A stretch of DNA of 64,000 nt from Conus ventricosus (GCA_018398815.1 CM031609.1:39792378-39856377); one strand, 5' to 3'. Shown: positions 34,001 to 46,485, numbered from the stretch's first letter. The notes: a model not told the origin generated them from the sequence alone. A program made the numbers and translations.

Positions 34001-34712
34001 GATCCCAGTTTGCTTTCTTATAATTTAGATGTTGAGAGACAGAGACGTGTTCAGTTATTACAGGTTGTAGAAGGACAGGGAAATGGTCACTTCCGTGCAG
34101 ATCGTCATGGTCAGACCACTCATAGTCCAGGACCAGCGAGGAGTCGCAAACCGACAAATCTAAACACGAAAGTGAACCTGTGGAAGAGTGGAGGTAAGTT
34201 GCAGATCCGTCGTTCAGACAACACAAATCCAAATCCGAAAGGACATCCTCAATTAGCAGACCTCTGGATGACGTACTGACACTACCCCAAAGAGGATTGT
34301 GACTGTTTAAGTCGCCCAACAGCAAAAATGGTCGAGGAAGTTCTCCTATCAGACTGACAAGGTCCTGACGACAAACCGGGACAGAAGGTGGGAGATAAAG
34401 GGAACAGATTGTCACAGTCTTGTGGAGAGTGACTCTCGCAGCTACAGCTTGAAGGGAGGTAGACAGAGCGACAGAACTATACAACAAAGTTTTGTGTAGG
34501 AGAAGGGCAACACCGCCCGACAGTCCCAACGTGGATGGTTGTGCAGGTTTTGAAAGAATATTAAAGCCAGAAAGAGTAAAGGTCTTCTGGCTTTGAATTT
34601 GAGTTTCCTGAAGAGCTACGACAGAAGGTTTTATAGATTGACACAGAAGCTGCAGCTCCTCGAAGTTGGAATTTAGTCCACGGATATTCCAATGGAATAT
34701 TGTACAATCCAT
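31048..34712 (-). pseudogene. LINE ORF2: endonuclease, reverse transcriptase, RNase H
   Basis: The start at 34712 follows ORF1 by 26 bp. Apurinic endonuclease-like domain: FHWNIRGLNSN, ALQETQ, LLLGDLNSHNPLWG, SDHFPVLL (34.70-34.06 kb). RT: SALLSCSDSSPGMDEIHYQL (33.4 kb), FFDLEKAYDTTW (33.0 kb), GVPQGSILSPALFS (32.8 kb) and the catalytic SLFVDDFAVY near 32.73 kb. RNase H: FTDGSKSEDG, YSAELTALVLAL, LSDSLSAL and WVPGHVGIGGNEMVDRLAK (31.9-31.5 kb). C-terminal zinc motif CIPCHAPLTMKHVLLEC (31.2 kb). The frame shifts several times between 33.5 and 32.6 kb and again near 31.41 kb. All catalytic residues are still recognisable, so decay is recent or partly sequencing error. Confidence 0.85.
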
Positions 34713-34738
34713 GGTACAGAGGGCGAAAAGGAGAGAGA

Positions 34739-36049
34739 TCAGGTCATCTCCTCCTCAACGTCTGCTTCCAATGGAGAGAATTTGTTATTTAGTTTCACTG
34801 AACTGTGTTGGTCTACAGACCTGCTGGCAGACTTGCCAACAGGTGAAGAAGGTCTGGATTTGGGAGACGGTGGAGGTTTCTTCCTCATCTCCACCATCTC
34901 CACACTGGGTTGAACTCTCTTGCCCGCACGGGCACTGGACAGAGGAGTTCGAGGGGGGATTGCTGGTTTTTTAATCTGCCCAGCAGCAGATGTTGTAGAC
35001 TGCTGGCAGTCTGAGGGGTGGCGGATTTTTTGCCTCCACCAGGGGCAGTCACTTTGGGTTGGAAGGTGGTGGACCTGCTTCCACCAGAGTTGACAGTTCT
35101 TCCTTGCAATGTCTTCGAAAACATGAATTCATCAGTCTGGCAGCAGACTGACCGAGTAGGAACTGTGAGAACTTTCTTTACGGCCGAAGCATAGGAAGAG
35201 GCTGTCGGCGTCTGACTGCCCACAACCTGCTTGCGGGCCTCAAAAAGGAAATTTTCTTTTCAGTTTTTATTCTTTGGATTGCGGATTCCTGAATCCAAAG
35301 AGGACAGATTCTTGAAGAGGAGGGATGGTCGCCACCGCAGTTAGCACAATGTGCCGGATCTTGACACGGCCCATCATGGGTTGCCTTGCAGCAAACACCG
35401 CACACCTCCTGCCCAGAACAGCGGTCCCTGACATGGCCAAGCCTCTGGCATCTGAAGCACCTCAACGGGGACGGAACATATAACTGAACCCGGACATTCA
35501 GGTAGCCGACTTTGATGACCGGAGGAAGCACAGGGTTGCAGAATGTTAGAAAGAGGGTGTTGGTGGCCACTCTTTTGCACCTTTCTTTAACCGTCACCAT
35601 GCGCACCTCCGTCACACCCTGGACGCCAGCTCCGTTTTGATCTCTGCCTCTGAGACACCTGATAAATCCCGACAGCGAATCACGCTTTTCGACGAATTCA
35701 ACTGTTTATGGGAGTCACCCTGATCTCCCTGTCCACTAGTTTTGTTGCTTTCAGCAGCTGTTCAGATTGTTTTTGTGATTTACATTGAATAAGAAACGAG
35801 CCATTCCTCAACCTCTTGATGGACCGAGGGTCACCTGCTAAGCCTTGAAAGCCCTTTTGGATAGCAAAAGGGCTCAGAGCTGAAAGGGGTCTTTCCTGCT
35901 CCGTCCCTTCCATCACGAGCCAGGAAGCCCAGAAACCTGTCCTCTGTCTAACCTCCGTATCGGAATCACTGTCAGTATCGAAATCCCCTGAAATAGGGGA
36001 TGCTGCCTTCCTCTTCTTTTTGGGGGGGGATATTTCTTGAAAAAGCCAT
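34739..36049 (-). pseudogene. LINE ORF1: gag-like protein with zinc knuckles
   Basis: The start at 36049 opens MAFSRNIPP and runs into a C tract (frame unstable), then FDTDSDSDTE. An RNA-recognition-like part follows (SPFAIQKGFQGLAGDP, LLKATKLVDREIRV, 35916-35698). After a frame change come three knuckles: CFRCQRLGHVRDRC, CGVCCKATHDGPC and CANCGGDHPSSSRIC (35.49-35.30 kb). A Ser/Thr/Lys-rich tail ends at a TGA near 34739. It would coat the element RNA. Frame switches occur at about 36.03, 35.65 and 35.22 kb, so it is inactive as written. It precedes ORF2 by 26 bp. Confidence 0.78.
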
Positions 36050-36805
36050 ATTTATTTTATTGTGTTTCATCCCTCCCTTACCCACCCACCTTGGAGTCCA
36101 ACTAAGGGGCCAGGGCCAAGAAACCAATGTCTTGACCCCTTCCAGGCTTCGGGAGAGATATACGACAAACAGAAACCACCAACCCTATCCCCCCTGATCA
36201 TGCTCAACTCCCGGGGACAGAGAGCTGAGCACTGCAGGGGTTCACATGGCCAGCAGGGAACTGCCTGTCTTGACCCAGCCCCAAGAAGGGAGCCGATTAG
36301 TACACCCGGGCCAAAGTGTACTCCCTATCTAGGAGAGGTCCGAGCCAAAGTGATGTGTTGAGAGCGCTGGCCCTCTCAATCACCAGGATCTCATTTCCCT
36401 CCGACACAGGTCGCACCGCACGGCAAACGCGGCGGATCTTAAGGAGACCACAGAGAGAAAAGGAGTGTGGAAAAGAAGACTTGAAGGGGAGACGAAGATA
36501 GAAAAGGGCCAAATAAGGAAGGCAGAAAACAAGAAAAGGAGAAAGGCGGGTTACTCTTAGTCAGGATCCTCACCCTTAGCCTATCTGACATGGGAAGCCC
36601 TACCAGGGGCATCAACTCCTTACCACGTTACGCTTAGGCCAGACAGCATCTTGGCTTTTCGGACCTAGAAGCAGTTTGAAAAAACCAGCCTATCTCCAAG
36701 TATGATGCCCCCGCCAGCAAAGCCTAAGGGATCACTGGACCGCGCAAGCCCTCTGACCACGACAAGGTCGCAACCCCCGGAGGGCATCGTTCTGTTGTCT
36801 GGCAA

Positions 36806-37689
36806 TGAACTATGATAGAAATATACATTATGATATACAAAATGGTGTTGTGTATGGATGGTGAACCCAAGATAGGTATGATTATGTGTTTTTTTATGGT
36901 TTTCTTTTTTTGTGTTTAGTTCTTATGTTTAGTGTATGATTGTGAGAGTTGGTATGAATGCAGAATGCAAGGGAGTGGGGAAAGGGGCAAATATAAAAGA
37001 TATTTACAACTTCGAACAAACTGATGTACTTCTTGAACAATGGACAAGATCATTCGCATTCATGGTTATTAGGTGCATATTATTTCCAAAGGGGGGGATA
37101 CATGATGTGTACAATGTTGAATGGTGATGCACTTGAACTGGTGGATGTTTATTTTTATATCAAAGAATCAATGTGTATTGTTTTTGCATTTTGAAAGTTG
37201 GATTAGTGGAGCTCGTGCAGTGTGTGTTAGTTGGAACATGTGTTTTTTCATCACAGGCACTGAAATATGACTTTGACAAAAGGCTTACTAAAAACTAAAA
37301 ACTTTAATTTTTACAATTATATACCAGGGTGAAAACATTATACAAATAAAATAAAGTGTGGACTTTTAAATGCATAATGAATAATAGAACAGACAATACC
37401 ACGCCTTGACAATATCATCTCTAAATTGTCAAGGTCTGGGAAATAGCAAGAAAAGAAGAGATGTGTTTCATTACCTTAAAAAAAAAAGAGCTTTTCAATA
37501 TACTGTTTGCAGGACACACATTTCAAAGAGAAATGCAAATATATAAAATCAGATGGGGCTATAAATGCTTCTTCGCATCTCATTGTTCATCTTCTAGGGG
37601 GGTTGCGGTCCTTTTTAATAATAGTTTTTAATTTGAAATAAATAAAGTTGAAACAGATCCAAATGGAAATTTATTTATCATTATGCTTT
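36806..37689. other. Spacer between two LINEs
   Basis: No clear gene. The right part may be the 5' region of the L1-like element (AAAAAAAAAGAGC near 37480, then scattered coding-like words). No boundary could be fixed. Confidence 0.4.
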
Positions 37690-40600
37690 TACAGCTATGG
37701 AGAAAGAGCTGCTGTTACTAAATGTATATGGACCCAATTAGGACAATCCAGCCTTCTATGATGAAATTACGCAGAAATTAAAAGCATACAATAATAACAA
37801 TATCATAGTTGTAGGAGATTTTAACGTTTCACTAGAACAAGAAAATTGACTGTTTCAATTACAAACATGTAAATAATCCCAAGGCGAAGAAAGCTGTTGA
37901 GATATAATGACTGAACTAATATTAACAGATATCTGGAGGGAAAATAATCCAAGCAGCTGAAGATATACGTGGAACGGCCTTCACCTTTACATCAAAGTAG
38001 ATTAGACTTCTTTCTCTTATCAGACTATTTATTTGGTATTTTGAGGATACAAGTATCTTACCGGGGTATAGGTCGGATCATTCACTGATCACCCTGAACT
38101 GAAATTTGGGAATGACACTAAACACAGTACGTTTTGGAAATTCAATATCTCTTTGTTAAAAGATAAAAAATACTTGGATGAAATAAACACAGAAATCCAA
38201 AACGTAATAAAAAGAAATACACCAAAACAATGAAAATTACAATAATCATCAAGACTCGAATACCAAAATTGACAGTGTCTGACAGGACGTTTCTTGATTT
38301 TCTACTTATGAAAAATAAGAGCTATGACTATTTCCTATGCAACAATGAAAAAGAAAGAATCAACCCAAAAAGAAAAAAAACGTTATACAAAAGAATAAAG
38401 AAAATTGAAGAAAAGGAACAAAATAACACAAGAAGATTTGAAAGAACTTGACGTGTATAATCAAGAATTAACAACTCTGAGAGAAAAGACAATGAATGGA
38501 GTATGTTAAGATACAAAGGCAGATGGGTTGCAGATGGGGAAAAATAACTAAATATTTTTGTAGCTTAGAAAGCCAAGCTTTATTAACAAGCAGATAACAA
38601 AACTCGTGAACACTCAGGAAACAGATATAGAAGAGACAGGTGAGATTAAAAGGGAAGTTCAACATTTTTATGAAGAACTATACAAAAAAGAGATCTAGAA
38701 AAATGCGAAATAATGATTTAGTTAACGAAATTCCGACTTAACAGAGGAAGACAGTGAATCTTTAGAGGGGGAAATAACATTGGAGGAAGCAAGCGCTGCA
38801 TTACAAAAACATGAAGAATGGGAAAAGTCCAGGAACAGATGGATTCGGAGCAGAGTTTTTCAAGTGTTTCTGAAAGCAGTTGGGCTATCTGGTGGTTAGG
38901 GCTTTGAATGAAAGCTACAGAGAGGGAGAACTCTCCATACGCAGGAGAGAGGGTATAATTACATGCATCCCCAAACCAGGTAAACCAAAACAGTATGTAA
39001 AAAAACTGGAGGCCTATTACATTACTAATGTTACATAAATAGGATTCAACATGTATAGCTAACTGAATAAAAAAGGTACTTCCAACACTAGTTAGTGACG
39101 ATCAGACTGGTTTTGTCCCAAATAGATTATGGATGCAACATTAGACTAATATATGATCTAATAAACCATTCAGTTCAAGAATACTCCAGGTATGTTAATT
39201 AATGTTGACTTTGAGAAGGCGTTCGACTCCTTAGATTGGAACTTTATGTTCAAAGTTCTAAAAAGCCTTTGGATTTGGAAAGAGTATATGTCAATGGATA
39301 TGTATTTTATATAAAAAATATTAAGTCGACTGTTGTTGTGAATGGTCAGATATCAGATTGGTTTTCGATTGAGAGAGGCTGTCGGCAGGGGGACCCATGT
39401 CACCGTATATTTTCGTGCTTTGTGCGGAGATATTATTCATTATGATGAAGAAGAAAAAAACATAAAAGGGATTTGGATTGGGAAACATGAATACAAGATA
39501 TCACAATTTGCCGATGACACACAACTGATGATCAAAGGAGAAAAAATTCATTTGAAAAATCTATCCATCTTGTCGAGAAGTTTGGAAAGACATCAGGACT
39601 GTTTTTAAATAAAGAAAAAACACAGGTTATTTGGCTTGGAAGTAAAAAAAAACTGTAATGTGAAATATATGGAACATTTAAAAATGATGTGAGATCAGAT
39701 GAATTTAAGATAGTTGGAGTATTGGTTTACTAAAAGACCTTACAGAAATGGAACAAAGAAATTACAAGAAAAAAATGACTGAAGTGAAAGCACTATTCAA
39801 AACCTGGCTGAAAAGAGAAATTACACCCTTAGGAGAATAGCAGTTTTAAAGCTCTAATCTTGTCAAACTTACTCATCTTTGGCTACTGCTACCAAACCCC
39901 CCAGATTCTTTTGTTAAAGAGCTACAGAGATTATGTTTTTGGTTTATATGGGAAGAAAACGAGACAAAATATGCCGTAAGACGGCTATTCAACATATGAA
40001 AAAGAGGGTGGACTGAATGTACCACATATACAAGCAAAGATTGCAGCATTAAAATTAACATTGTTAAAAAGACTTAAAACACAAGCCATAAATGGAAGAT
40101 TTTATGATTTCTTGCTATCCATTTATTGAACAAATAGAAGAATATTCTCCAAACTACTTATGCATGAAAAGCAAAGATAATATATTCTGGCAGCATGTGT
40201 TCTCCTCATATAAACAAATACATTATGAAATAAGGCCAGAAAAAGCTGAAGAAGTATTAGCAGAACTATTTTATACAATGAAAACATTAAGGTTGGTAAT
40301 TAAATGATAAACTTGAACAGCTGGAATGAAAAGAACGTTAATAGAATATTTCAGTTGATAAAAGACAATGGTGACTTTTTTAACACTGGAAGAATTCAGA
40401 GCAAAATACAGAATACAAATAGACTTTCTATCATATGCCGGCTGTATAGCATCAATTAAAAAAAAAACTATATAGAAACAGAGATTCCATATTGAGAATA
40501 ATATACCATTAGAATACAATGCAGCACTAAAAAGATATGCAATGTAGTTGAAAAAGGCTCCCAGTATACTATAAAATATTAAACAAAGACTGTGGGAGAC

Positions 40601-41172
40601 CAAGCTGTTGTACCAAATGGGCTGACAAGTTAAACAGAGATATACCTTGGAGTGTGTGCTTCCAGAAAATTCACTTTATAAAGATATCAAACTGAAATGG
40701 TTGCAGATAAGAATTGTTCACAGAATTATAGCTATCTAATGTAGTACTAAAAGAAATGGGAATAACTAACAATGAAAAGTGTAGTTTTTGTAACCAAGGG
40801 AAAGACAGTATTGAACACATGTTCTGGAGGTGAAAACATGTGTAAAGGTTTGGAAAGCATTAGAAAATGTATTCAGGGAAAAATGTTCAGTGGTGTGTAA
40901 TCTACAATTTTCAGAAATTTAGTCATATTTGGAACTGAGTCGACTTAAAAACTGATGCAGTATTTGATTTGATAATCTTAATAGCAAAGAACTACATATA
41001 TAGATGTAAAATAAATTTAAAAAAGTCATCCAATAGTTTCAGTGTTAAAAAAAAAATACTCAGAGAAAGATTCAGCCTTGAAAGACTAATAGCATCAGCT
41101 AATAATGACCTATACAAGTGTGAAATGAAATGGACAAACTTTAAACCTCTATTTGAAGACCCCAATGAATAA
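37690..41172 (+). pseudogene. Decayed L1-like LINE (endonuclease, RT, zinc knuckle)
   Basis: Endonuclease remnants: LLLNVYGPN and IIVVGDFNVSLEQEN (37.7-37.85 kb). RT: PGTDGFGAEFFK (38.83 kb), GIITCIPKPGKPKQ (38.96 kb), GCRQGDP (39.38 kb) and the catalytic FADDTQLMIKG (39.51 kb), followed by FLNKEKTQVIWLG (39.6 kb). A C-terminal zinc-finger-like CSFCNQGKDSIEHMFW lies at 40.78 kb, and a basic tail ends near 41172. Many stops and frameshifts exist throughout, so it is older than the I-group LINE upstream. The SIEHMFW type of ending and the lack of RNase H place it in the L1/Tx1 group. Confidence 0.8.
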
Positions 41173-41379
41173 GCCAGAATAATTAATTCATTCTACTCCT
41201 TTAGTAAGATTCAAATTACCAAGTTTATTTCAATGTGTGCGTATGAGTCATGACTGCGAGACGAAATGCATTGAAGTGTTTGTGAATAAGTGTGTTTGGG
41301 TGAGTGGGTGTGTATGTATGTAGGCTGGCTTTCAAATAGAGAAAGTCTTGTGTATTGATACATGAGTGTACATGTATGT

Positions 41380-41415
41380 ACTGTGTGTATGTATGTATGT
41401 ATGTATGTATTATAT

Positions 41416-41451
<36 letters not shown>

Positions 41452-41695
41452 ATATATATATATTATATTATTTACTATATATATATACGAGTATGTGTAT
41501 GTATATGTGTGTGTATGTATGTATGTATATGTATGTGATACATCTTATGAAAAATATATTTGCATGTGTATTTTATATATGTGGGTGTCATAGTATGTTG
41601 TATATGTGTGTTATGTATGTGTTGTATTATGATATGTATGTGTATGTATGCATGTGTTATATATATTATGTATGTAGTGTATGTATATTTATATA

Positions 41696-41772
<77 letters not shown>

Positions 41773-41798
41773 TCGTGTATGTATATATATGCATATAT

Positions 41799-41858
<60 letters not shown>

Positions 41859-41878
41859 TAGTGTGTGTGTGTGTGATA
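41380..41878. repeat. GTAT/AT/GT compound microsatellite block
   Basis: (GTAT)n at 41384-41410, AT runs at 41411-41490, mixed GTAT/GTGT, then (GT) of about 60 bases at 41700-41762 and about 55 bases at 41803-41857. All long reading frames here are artefacts of the repeat. Confidence 0.96.
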
Positions 41879-42203
41879 TAAAAGGAGTCTTGTTGAATTG
41901 CAATCCAGCGGGTTTTTCACTTTTGTTATAACACATGTACAAAATGGCATTGTTAAAATTGAAGTTGCAACTTAAAACTAGAATGCATACATAAACTTTG
42001 GTATTGCTGCTATGACTACTGAATTATTGATAGTCTTGATGACACTGATATTGATAACATAATTGCTAATATATTGGTCCATGCTATTATGATGGCTATT
42101 AGCATATCATTATTATCATTATTATCATTATTATTTATTACCATCATTCTAGTTATATCAATATTATTATTACCAGTACTCTTTATCAATGTTAATACTA
42201 TAT
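41879..42203. other. Unassigned DNA
   Basis: Contains (TTATCA)n near 42105-42140. No gene. Confidence 0.45.
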
Positions 42204-43635
42204 ACTGAGAGGCAAAGAAAACGCAATTCCATTGTCAACTGACAATTTTATTGAAATGAAAACAAACACACATCAAAGCAATATACGTGTGACAAAAGTG
42301 CGACCACTGTACATTAGTTTGCCTATAACAGGTGCACATTCGCCTGAAGTGAAGCCCATTTAGGCGCGACAGAAGGAATACACTGTCATATCTGTGTGTC
42401 CCCCTTGAGCACGAACACAAGCTTGCAAAACGTCGGGGCATTTGAAGCGCACAAACGACGGATGATACGGATCGGTATCACGTTCCAGTGATGCTGCAAT
42501 GCTTGGGTGAGCTCAGGCAACGGTAGTTGGGGGATTCTGCTGACCTTGCACACGTGTCCAAGTTCGTCCCAGAAATGTTCAATGGGATTCATGTCTGGGG
42601 ACACGGAGGGCCACTGCATGACATCCACATTGCTGTCCCGAAGGAAATTTCGTGTGAGAACGGCTGTGTGGGGTCGAGCATTGTCCTGCTGAAACACAAG
42701 TCTGTTGCCACCATGCTGTCTCCAGAGAGGAAGAAGAACTGGCTCAAGAACAGTGTCAATATAACGCCTTGCCGTCAAGTTTGCCTGGCACAAACACAAG
42801 CTCGATCGAAATTGAGCATTTATGGCACCCCAGACCATTACCCTCCACCCCCATAACGATCTCGCTCAATGACACGGGTTGCGCAAACGTTCACCCTGAC
42901 GTCGATACACACGATCACGGCCATCCGGGGAAAGAGACATTGAACCGGGATTCATCCGAAAAAAACAACATTCCCCAAACCCTGTTCCCCAGAAAGCCAC
43001 CTGCGGCAGCCCATCGCTGGCGTGCTAGTCGATGGCGATGGGTTTAAGATCTGACCTTGGTATGGTCGACGTGCCCGTAGCCCTGCTGCTGCCAGACGCC
43101 GACGCACGGTACGGCTGCTGATTGGTCTTTCTCTAGTCCCAATAGTTGTTGCGGGCTGTTTGTGCAGCTGGCTGGAACGATTCCGGAGGTGCTGCGTGAC
43201 AATGTAGCGGTCCTGTCGTGCCGTCGTACACGTTGGACGCCTGGGCGTGGACGGTCGTTTATACTTCCAGTGTTTTGGTGCTGAGTCGCAGACGGTTATG
43301 GTTGATGGGTGTACATTGAAATGTTGTGCGGCCCTGATGTGAGCAGTGCCTGCCCTCAGCATGCCAATGGCTTGATTTCTCTGGTCTGTAGTTAACCGCG
43401 GCATGGTGCGTACGAGTGTCAGTAAAACGCAATGTGTGTTTTTATAGGGGACTGTTCATGGGCTGTTTGCATGCATCACAGTATGTTCCTGTCATGACCA
43501 ACTGGCCTGTCATACAGATCGTCGCAATACAACATACGCGTGTGTTGCATGCCTCGTGCATAATTCACATTATTTTGGCTGAGGTGACATTTTTCGGGGA
43601 CGAAATGGGGATTGCGTTTTTCATTGCCTCTCAGT
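42204..43635 (-). mobile_element. Tc1/mariner-type DNA transposon (1.43 kb)
   Basis: Terminal inverted repeats of about 27 bp: ACTGAGAGGCAAAGAAAACG at the left and the inverse of ACTGAGAGGCAATGAAAAAC at the right. They differ by a few substitutions. The element is flanked by TAT on both sides, compatible with TA insertion. It contains one transposase on the minus strand. Confidence 0.88.
42386..43404 (-). pseudogene. Tc1-like transposase, DD34E, frameshifted
   Basis: The N-terminal helix-turn-helix starts MPRLTTDQRNQAIGMLRAG. A second DNA-binding part (SSRTVRRRLAAAGLRARRPY) follows, and then a region around 43.0-42.9 kb expected to hold the first catalytic Asp (FFGDESRFN spans a frame change). 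The catalytic part is intact: LVFQQDNARPHTA and MNPIEHFWDELG, with exactly 34 residues between the Asp and the Glu. Frame changes near 43.28 and 42.95-42.84 kb inactivate it. It would cut and paste the element through its terminal repeats. Confidence 0.88.
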
Positions 43636-44313
43636 TATGATAGTAATGTTACTATTGTGATCATTGATATTGTGATGTTATCTTGTATTGGATTATATTG
43701 TGAAAAATAACTGTGGGAGAGAATGGACAATTTTCAGCATAAAAGAAAATATGCATACATATGAGATCACTGTGAAGCAGTCAATTGCAAAAATGTTTCT
43801 TTTGTGTTGGAAATTATATAATTATCACTGTTTGAGGAATGAAAACAATTAAAATAAATGAATGTAGCATATTGCCTCAAAGGAAGGGGAGGGGGGGGGG
43901 GGGGGGGGGGGAGATCAGTGTGTATGGTTAGTGATATGTTTGTTCAGTTATTAATGTAATTTTGATCCTTTCAAATTATCAGATTTATTTGATCAGGTGT
44001 CTTTGTTCGGGATCTTGATTTGCGATTCACTTTTCATTTATATTTTGATTTTTTTTGCTTCTTTTTTTTTCCTCAGATATTCAGTTCCGTGAAAAATCTT
44101 CAAACCAATGGTATAATTATTAAGATCAAAAAATGTATCATGATTGTTGATGGTTGTTGGGATGAAGAAATAAAAAATTTTTTAAACAGAGATGACTTTG
44201 AATATCTCAGAATCCCCTCTTTTTACTGTAAAAGTATGTGAACTGGTGTGCATCATGAAGCGCAAGTGTGTTAGGCGGAGAGTCCACAGATGTGAATGTA
44301 TAAGCAATGGTGT
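43636..44313. other. Unassigned DNA
   Basis: A G tract lies at 43888-43911. A 73-codon frame at 44020-44241 has no domain. Confidence 0.4.
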
Positions 44314-44994
44314 TGTGACGGACAGTTTTTTGTCCGGTCACAAATTTTTATAACCGTGTTTGCCGGAACATGTTCACACGGAAACCGGTTGGTTAGTTTA
44401 CGTGACTGCTGCTCACCTGCGCTCTGTATAAGCCAGGTGAGCTGAAACGATCAGGCGGTCTCCACAGCAGTTCCGGCAGTGCAAGTTCTCAGTGGCCCCA
44501 AGCGGGACTCCTGAACGAGTTGCTGTGGCAGTCAGGTATTTAATTATTAGCAATCTTACATCGTAAACCGAAATCGTTCTCCCCTCTTATAGGCGACTGT
44601 AAACTTTCTCAGCGCCTAGTAAAGGTTTTTAGATTTTAAAAAAAGTATTTTGTTGTTTTGGGTGTACTTGTGACTTGATAGGGTGATAGGGAGGAAATTG
44701 TTTTTTAGAAAGTATGATATAGAAGAAGAAAAAAGTTTGTTGATGATGTGAGCGGAAAAGGAAGTGGCTTAGCTCGTTCATGGCTTCATGATGAAAAAAA
44801 GCTTTGTTTATTCTAATGTATTGTAATGATATTGTTGATAGTCAGCTCCAGAAGTGAGCGATGGAAACTATCGTGTATTGATGGTTGTGATATGTATGTA
44901 AACCATCCTTTGATATGAATAATGAATGTCTATTTGTTGATAAACAAGATGTGTGTGGAAATCTTTCCTTGATATGTGCTAAGGGTTGTTACTG

Positions 44995-45290
44995 TTACTA
45001 ATGAATAATTTTATGAACAGATATCATTCTCTGAGATGTAGTGAGTATGTGAAATGATAAAAAACATTCTTGTTGTGATGAAGAGACATGAAATGATAAA
45101 AAACATTCTTATCTTGATGAAAGAGACGGAAGGAAATCGTTAATTATATGCAATGATTATTTCTTGGTTTATCGTAAAAAGGTCTATGTGAAAATTCTTT
45201 CCCCCAATGTGTAAAGAATGATTTCGAACGGGTACATGTGGAAATCATTTCCCCCCGATGTGTAAAACATGATTTCGGAAAAGAGAATGT
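44995..45290. repeat. Short two-copy repeats
   Basis: GAAATGATAAAAAACATTCT occurs at about 45053 and 45090. A second pair (TGTGGAAATCATTTCCCCC-type and its variant TGTGAAAATTCTTTCCCCC) lies at about 45187 and 45237, each followed by GATGTGTAAA or AATGTGTAAA and GATTTCG. Confidence 0.7.
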
Positions 45291-45479
45291 TCTATTGTGA
45301 TATTGTATTGAACGTTATAGATTTCGCTATGGGTATTTTCCCCAAGTTCTGGTGAAATATAAAGTAACTGTTGGTTATGAATATGATTAATAACCATGAT
45401 AAATAATAGCCAGATAGTAGGCTAGATAATCACGGTAGTTATCAGTTCCCCCAGGTAAAGTCGTTGTCCTGGTGTGACC

Positions 45480-45705
45480 GGGAACTGGCTGCCACTGCTA
45501 GAGGGTCTGGGCGTAGCCGGAGCCTACCCCTGCCTCCGCCCTGCTGAGGGTGTGGAGAGGACGACGAGGGAGTCGACAGTGACCCTACCTGCCACTGCGC
45601 CCGAGTCTGGGGCGTAGCCGAGATCTGTCCCTTGTCTCCACCCTGCTGAGGGTGTGGAGAGGTCGACGTGGGAGTCGACAGTAACCCTTCGTGCCAGTTG
45701 TGCCA
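45480..45705. repeat. 118-bp tandem repeat, two copies
   Basis: The blocks ...CTGGGCGTAGCC..., ...CCCTGCTGAGGGTGTGGAGA and GGAGTCGACAGT occur twice, about 118 bp apart, with about 85-90 percent identity by eye. Confidence 0.85.
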
Positions 45706-46060
45706 GAGCCGCTGTTGCTGCTGAGCCAGAGCCACCACTCCTGAGGTTTTTGAACCAGCGACCTGTTGGGCCAGGCGTACCAGAGCCGTCACTTCTGCTG
45801 TACCAGGACTGTCGCTTTGTGGTGTTAGACCCAATTAAACGTCTTGTTTTGTGTGTGAGACGCAGCTTTTCTTCTGTTGGAGCCTTCGCTCCTGTTGTGG
45901 ACAGAGCCGTCGCTTCGGTTTTGTGTGGACTCTGCAAGCTGCTCCTCCTGACTGTGTGAGTCCCAGGAGAGGGACTTCTTCTGCAGCATTCTCCACGAGA
46001 GACTTGCGACGTCTGTGGACTGTCGTGTTGAGCCGGACGTGGCCAAATGAAAACAGTAAT

Positions 46061-46316
46061 AAGTTTTAGTCTACATGTATATAACTCGTGAACTGTACGC
46101 CTAGAGTTACGGCGTGCGCTCTATTGATATTGTTGTGTTTTTGTGTGTATTTGTGTGTTGATGGCTCGGGCAGCATAAAAAAGAGAAAAAGTTGACTTGT
46201 TGCCTTGCTGTCCATGTTTCGAATGTGTGGGTGTGTGTGAATTAAAAATCGTACACGTATCCGAATTTCTGTGAGTCAGACAGACACACGCACCAAAGCA
46301 TCCGTAACAGGTGTGT
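46061..46316. other. Unassigned DNA
   Basis: Nothing recognised. Confidence 0.4.
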
Positions 46317-46344
46317 GGTGTGGTGTTGTGTGTGGTGTGTGTGG

Positions 46345-46386
<42 letters not shown>

Positions 46387-46485
46387 TGTGTGTGTGTGTG
46401 TGTGTTTGCGTGCGCACGCATGCGTGTATGTGTGTGTGTGTTGCGTGCGCACATACACACACATACACATACACGCACAGACACA
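46317..46485. repeat. GT/GTGC and CACA microsatellite
   Basis: Runs of GTGTGG, GT, TGCGTGCGCACGCATG and CACATACA. Part of it is self-complementary. Confidence 0.95.

Larger units (their letters stand above)
30853..36805 (-). mobile_element. Near full-length non-LTR retrotransposon of the I group
   Basis: Reads leftwards. It has a 5' untranslated part (about 36805-36050), ORF1 (36049-34739), ORF2 (34712-31048) and a short 3' tail. The 3' end is marked by (TTATC)n on the minus strand (GATAAGATAAGATAATG at 30853-30870), a typical simple-repeat tail of this group. ORF2 carries endonuclease, reverse transcriptase and RNase H, which points to the I/Nimb-like clades. Length near 5.9 kb fits a complete copy. 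The exact 5' end and target duplication could not be fixed. Confidence 0.8.
44314..46060 (+). other. LTR-like or untranslated retroelement segment, candidate
   Basis: It begins with a hairpin, TGTGACGGACAG-TTTTTT-GTCCGGTCACA (44314-44342), that starts with TG as LTRs do. Further inside is a GC-rich part with a two-copy 118-bp repeat (45.48-45.70 kb). The sequence of 44.65-45.4 kb has small duplicated blocks. Open frames on both strands in 45.44-46.05 kb are proline/serine/glycine-rich and look like by-products of the repeat rather than gag. A matching second LTR was not found in the window, so a solo LTR or a 5' LTR plus leader is the best guess. This is weak. Confidence 0.3.

Noticed and set aside
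41355..41950. Cys-Val or Thr-His rich proteins
   Set aside because: Direct translation of GT/AT microsatellites. The same applies to frames at 553-922, 26124-26538, 46121-46547, 48854-49893 and 59943-60436.
45442..45937. Proline/serine/glycine-rich proteins (gag or structural) on the minus strand
   Set aside because: Frames arise from the GC-rich 118-bp repeat, occur on both strands and lack any retroviral gag or zinc-knuckle motif.
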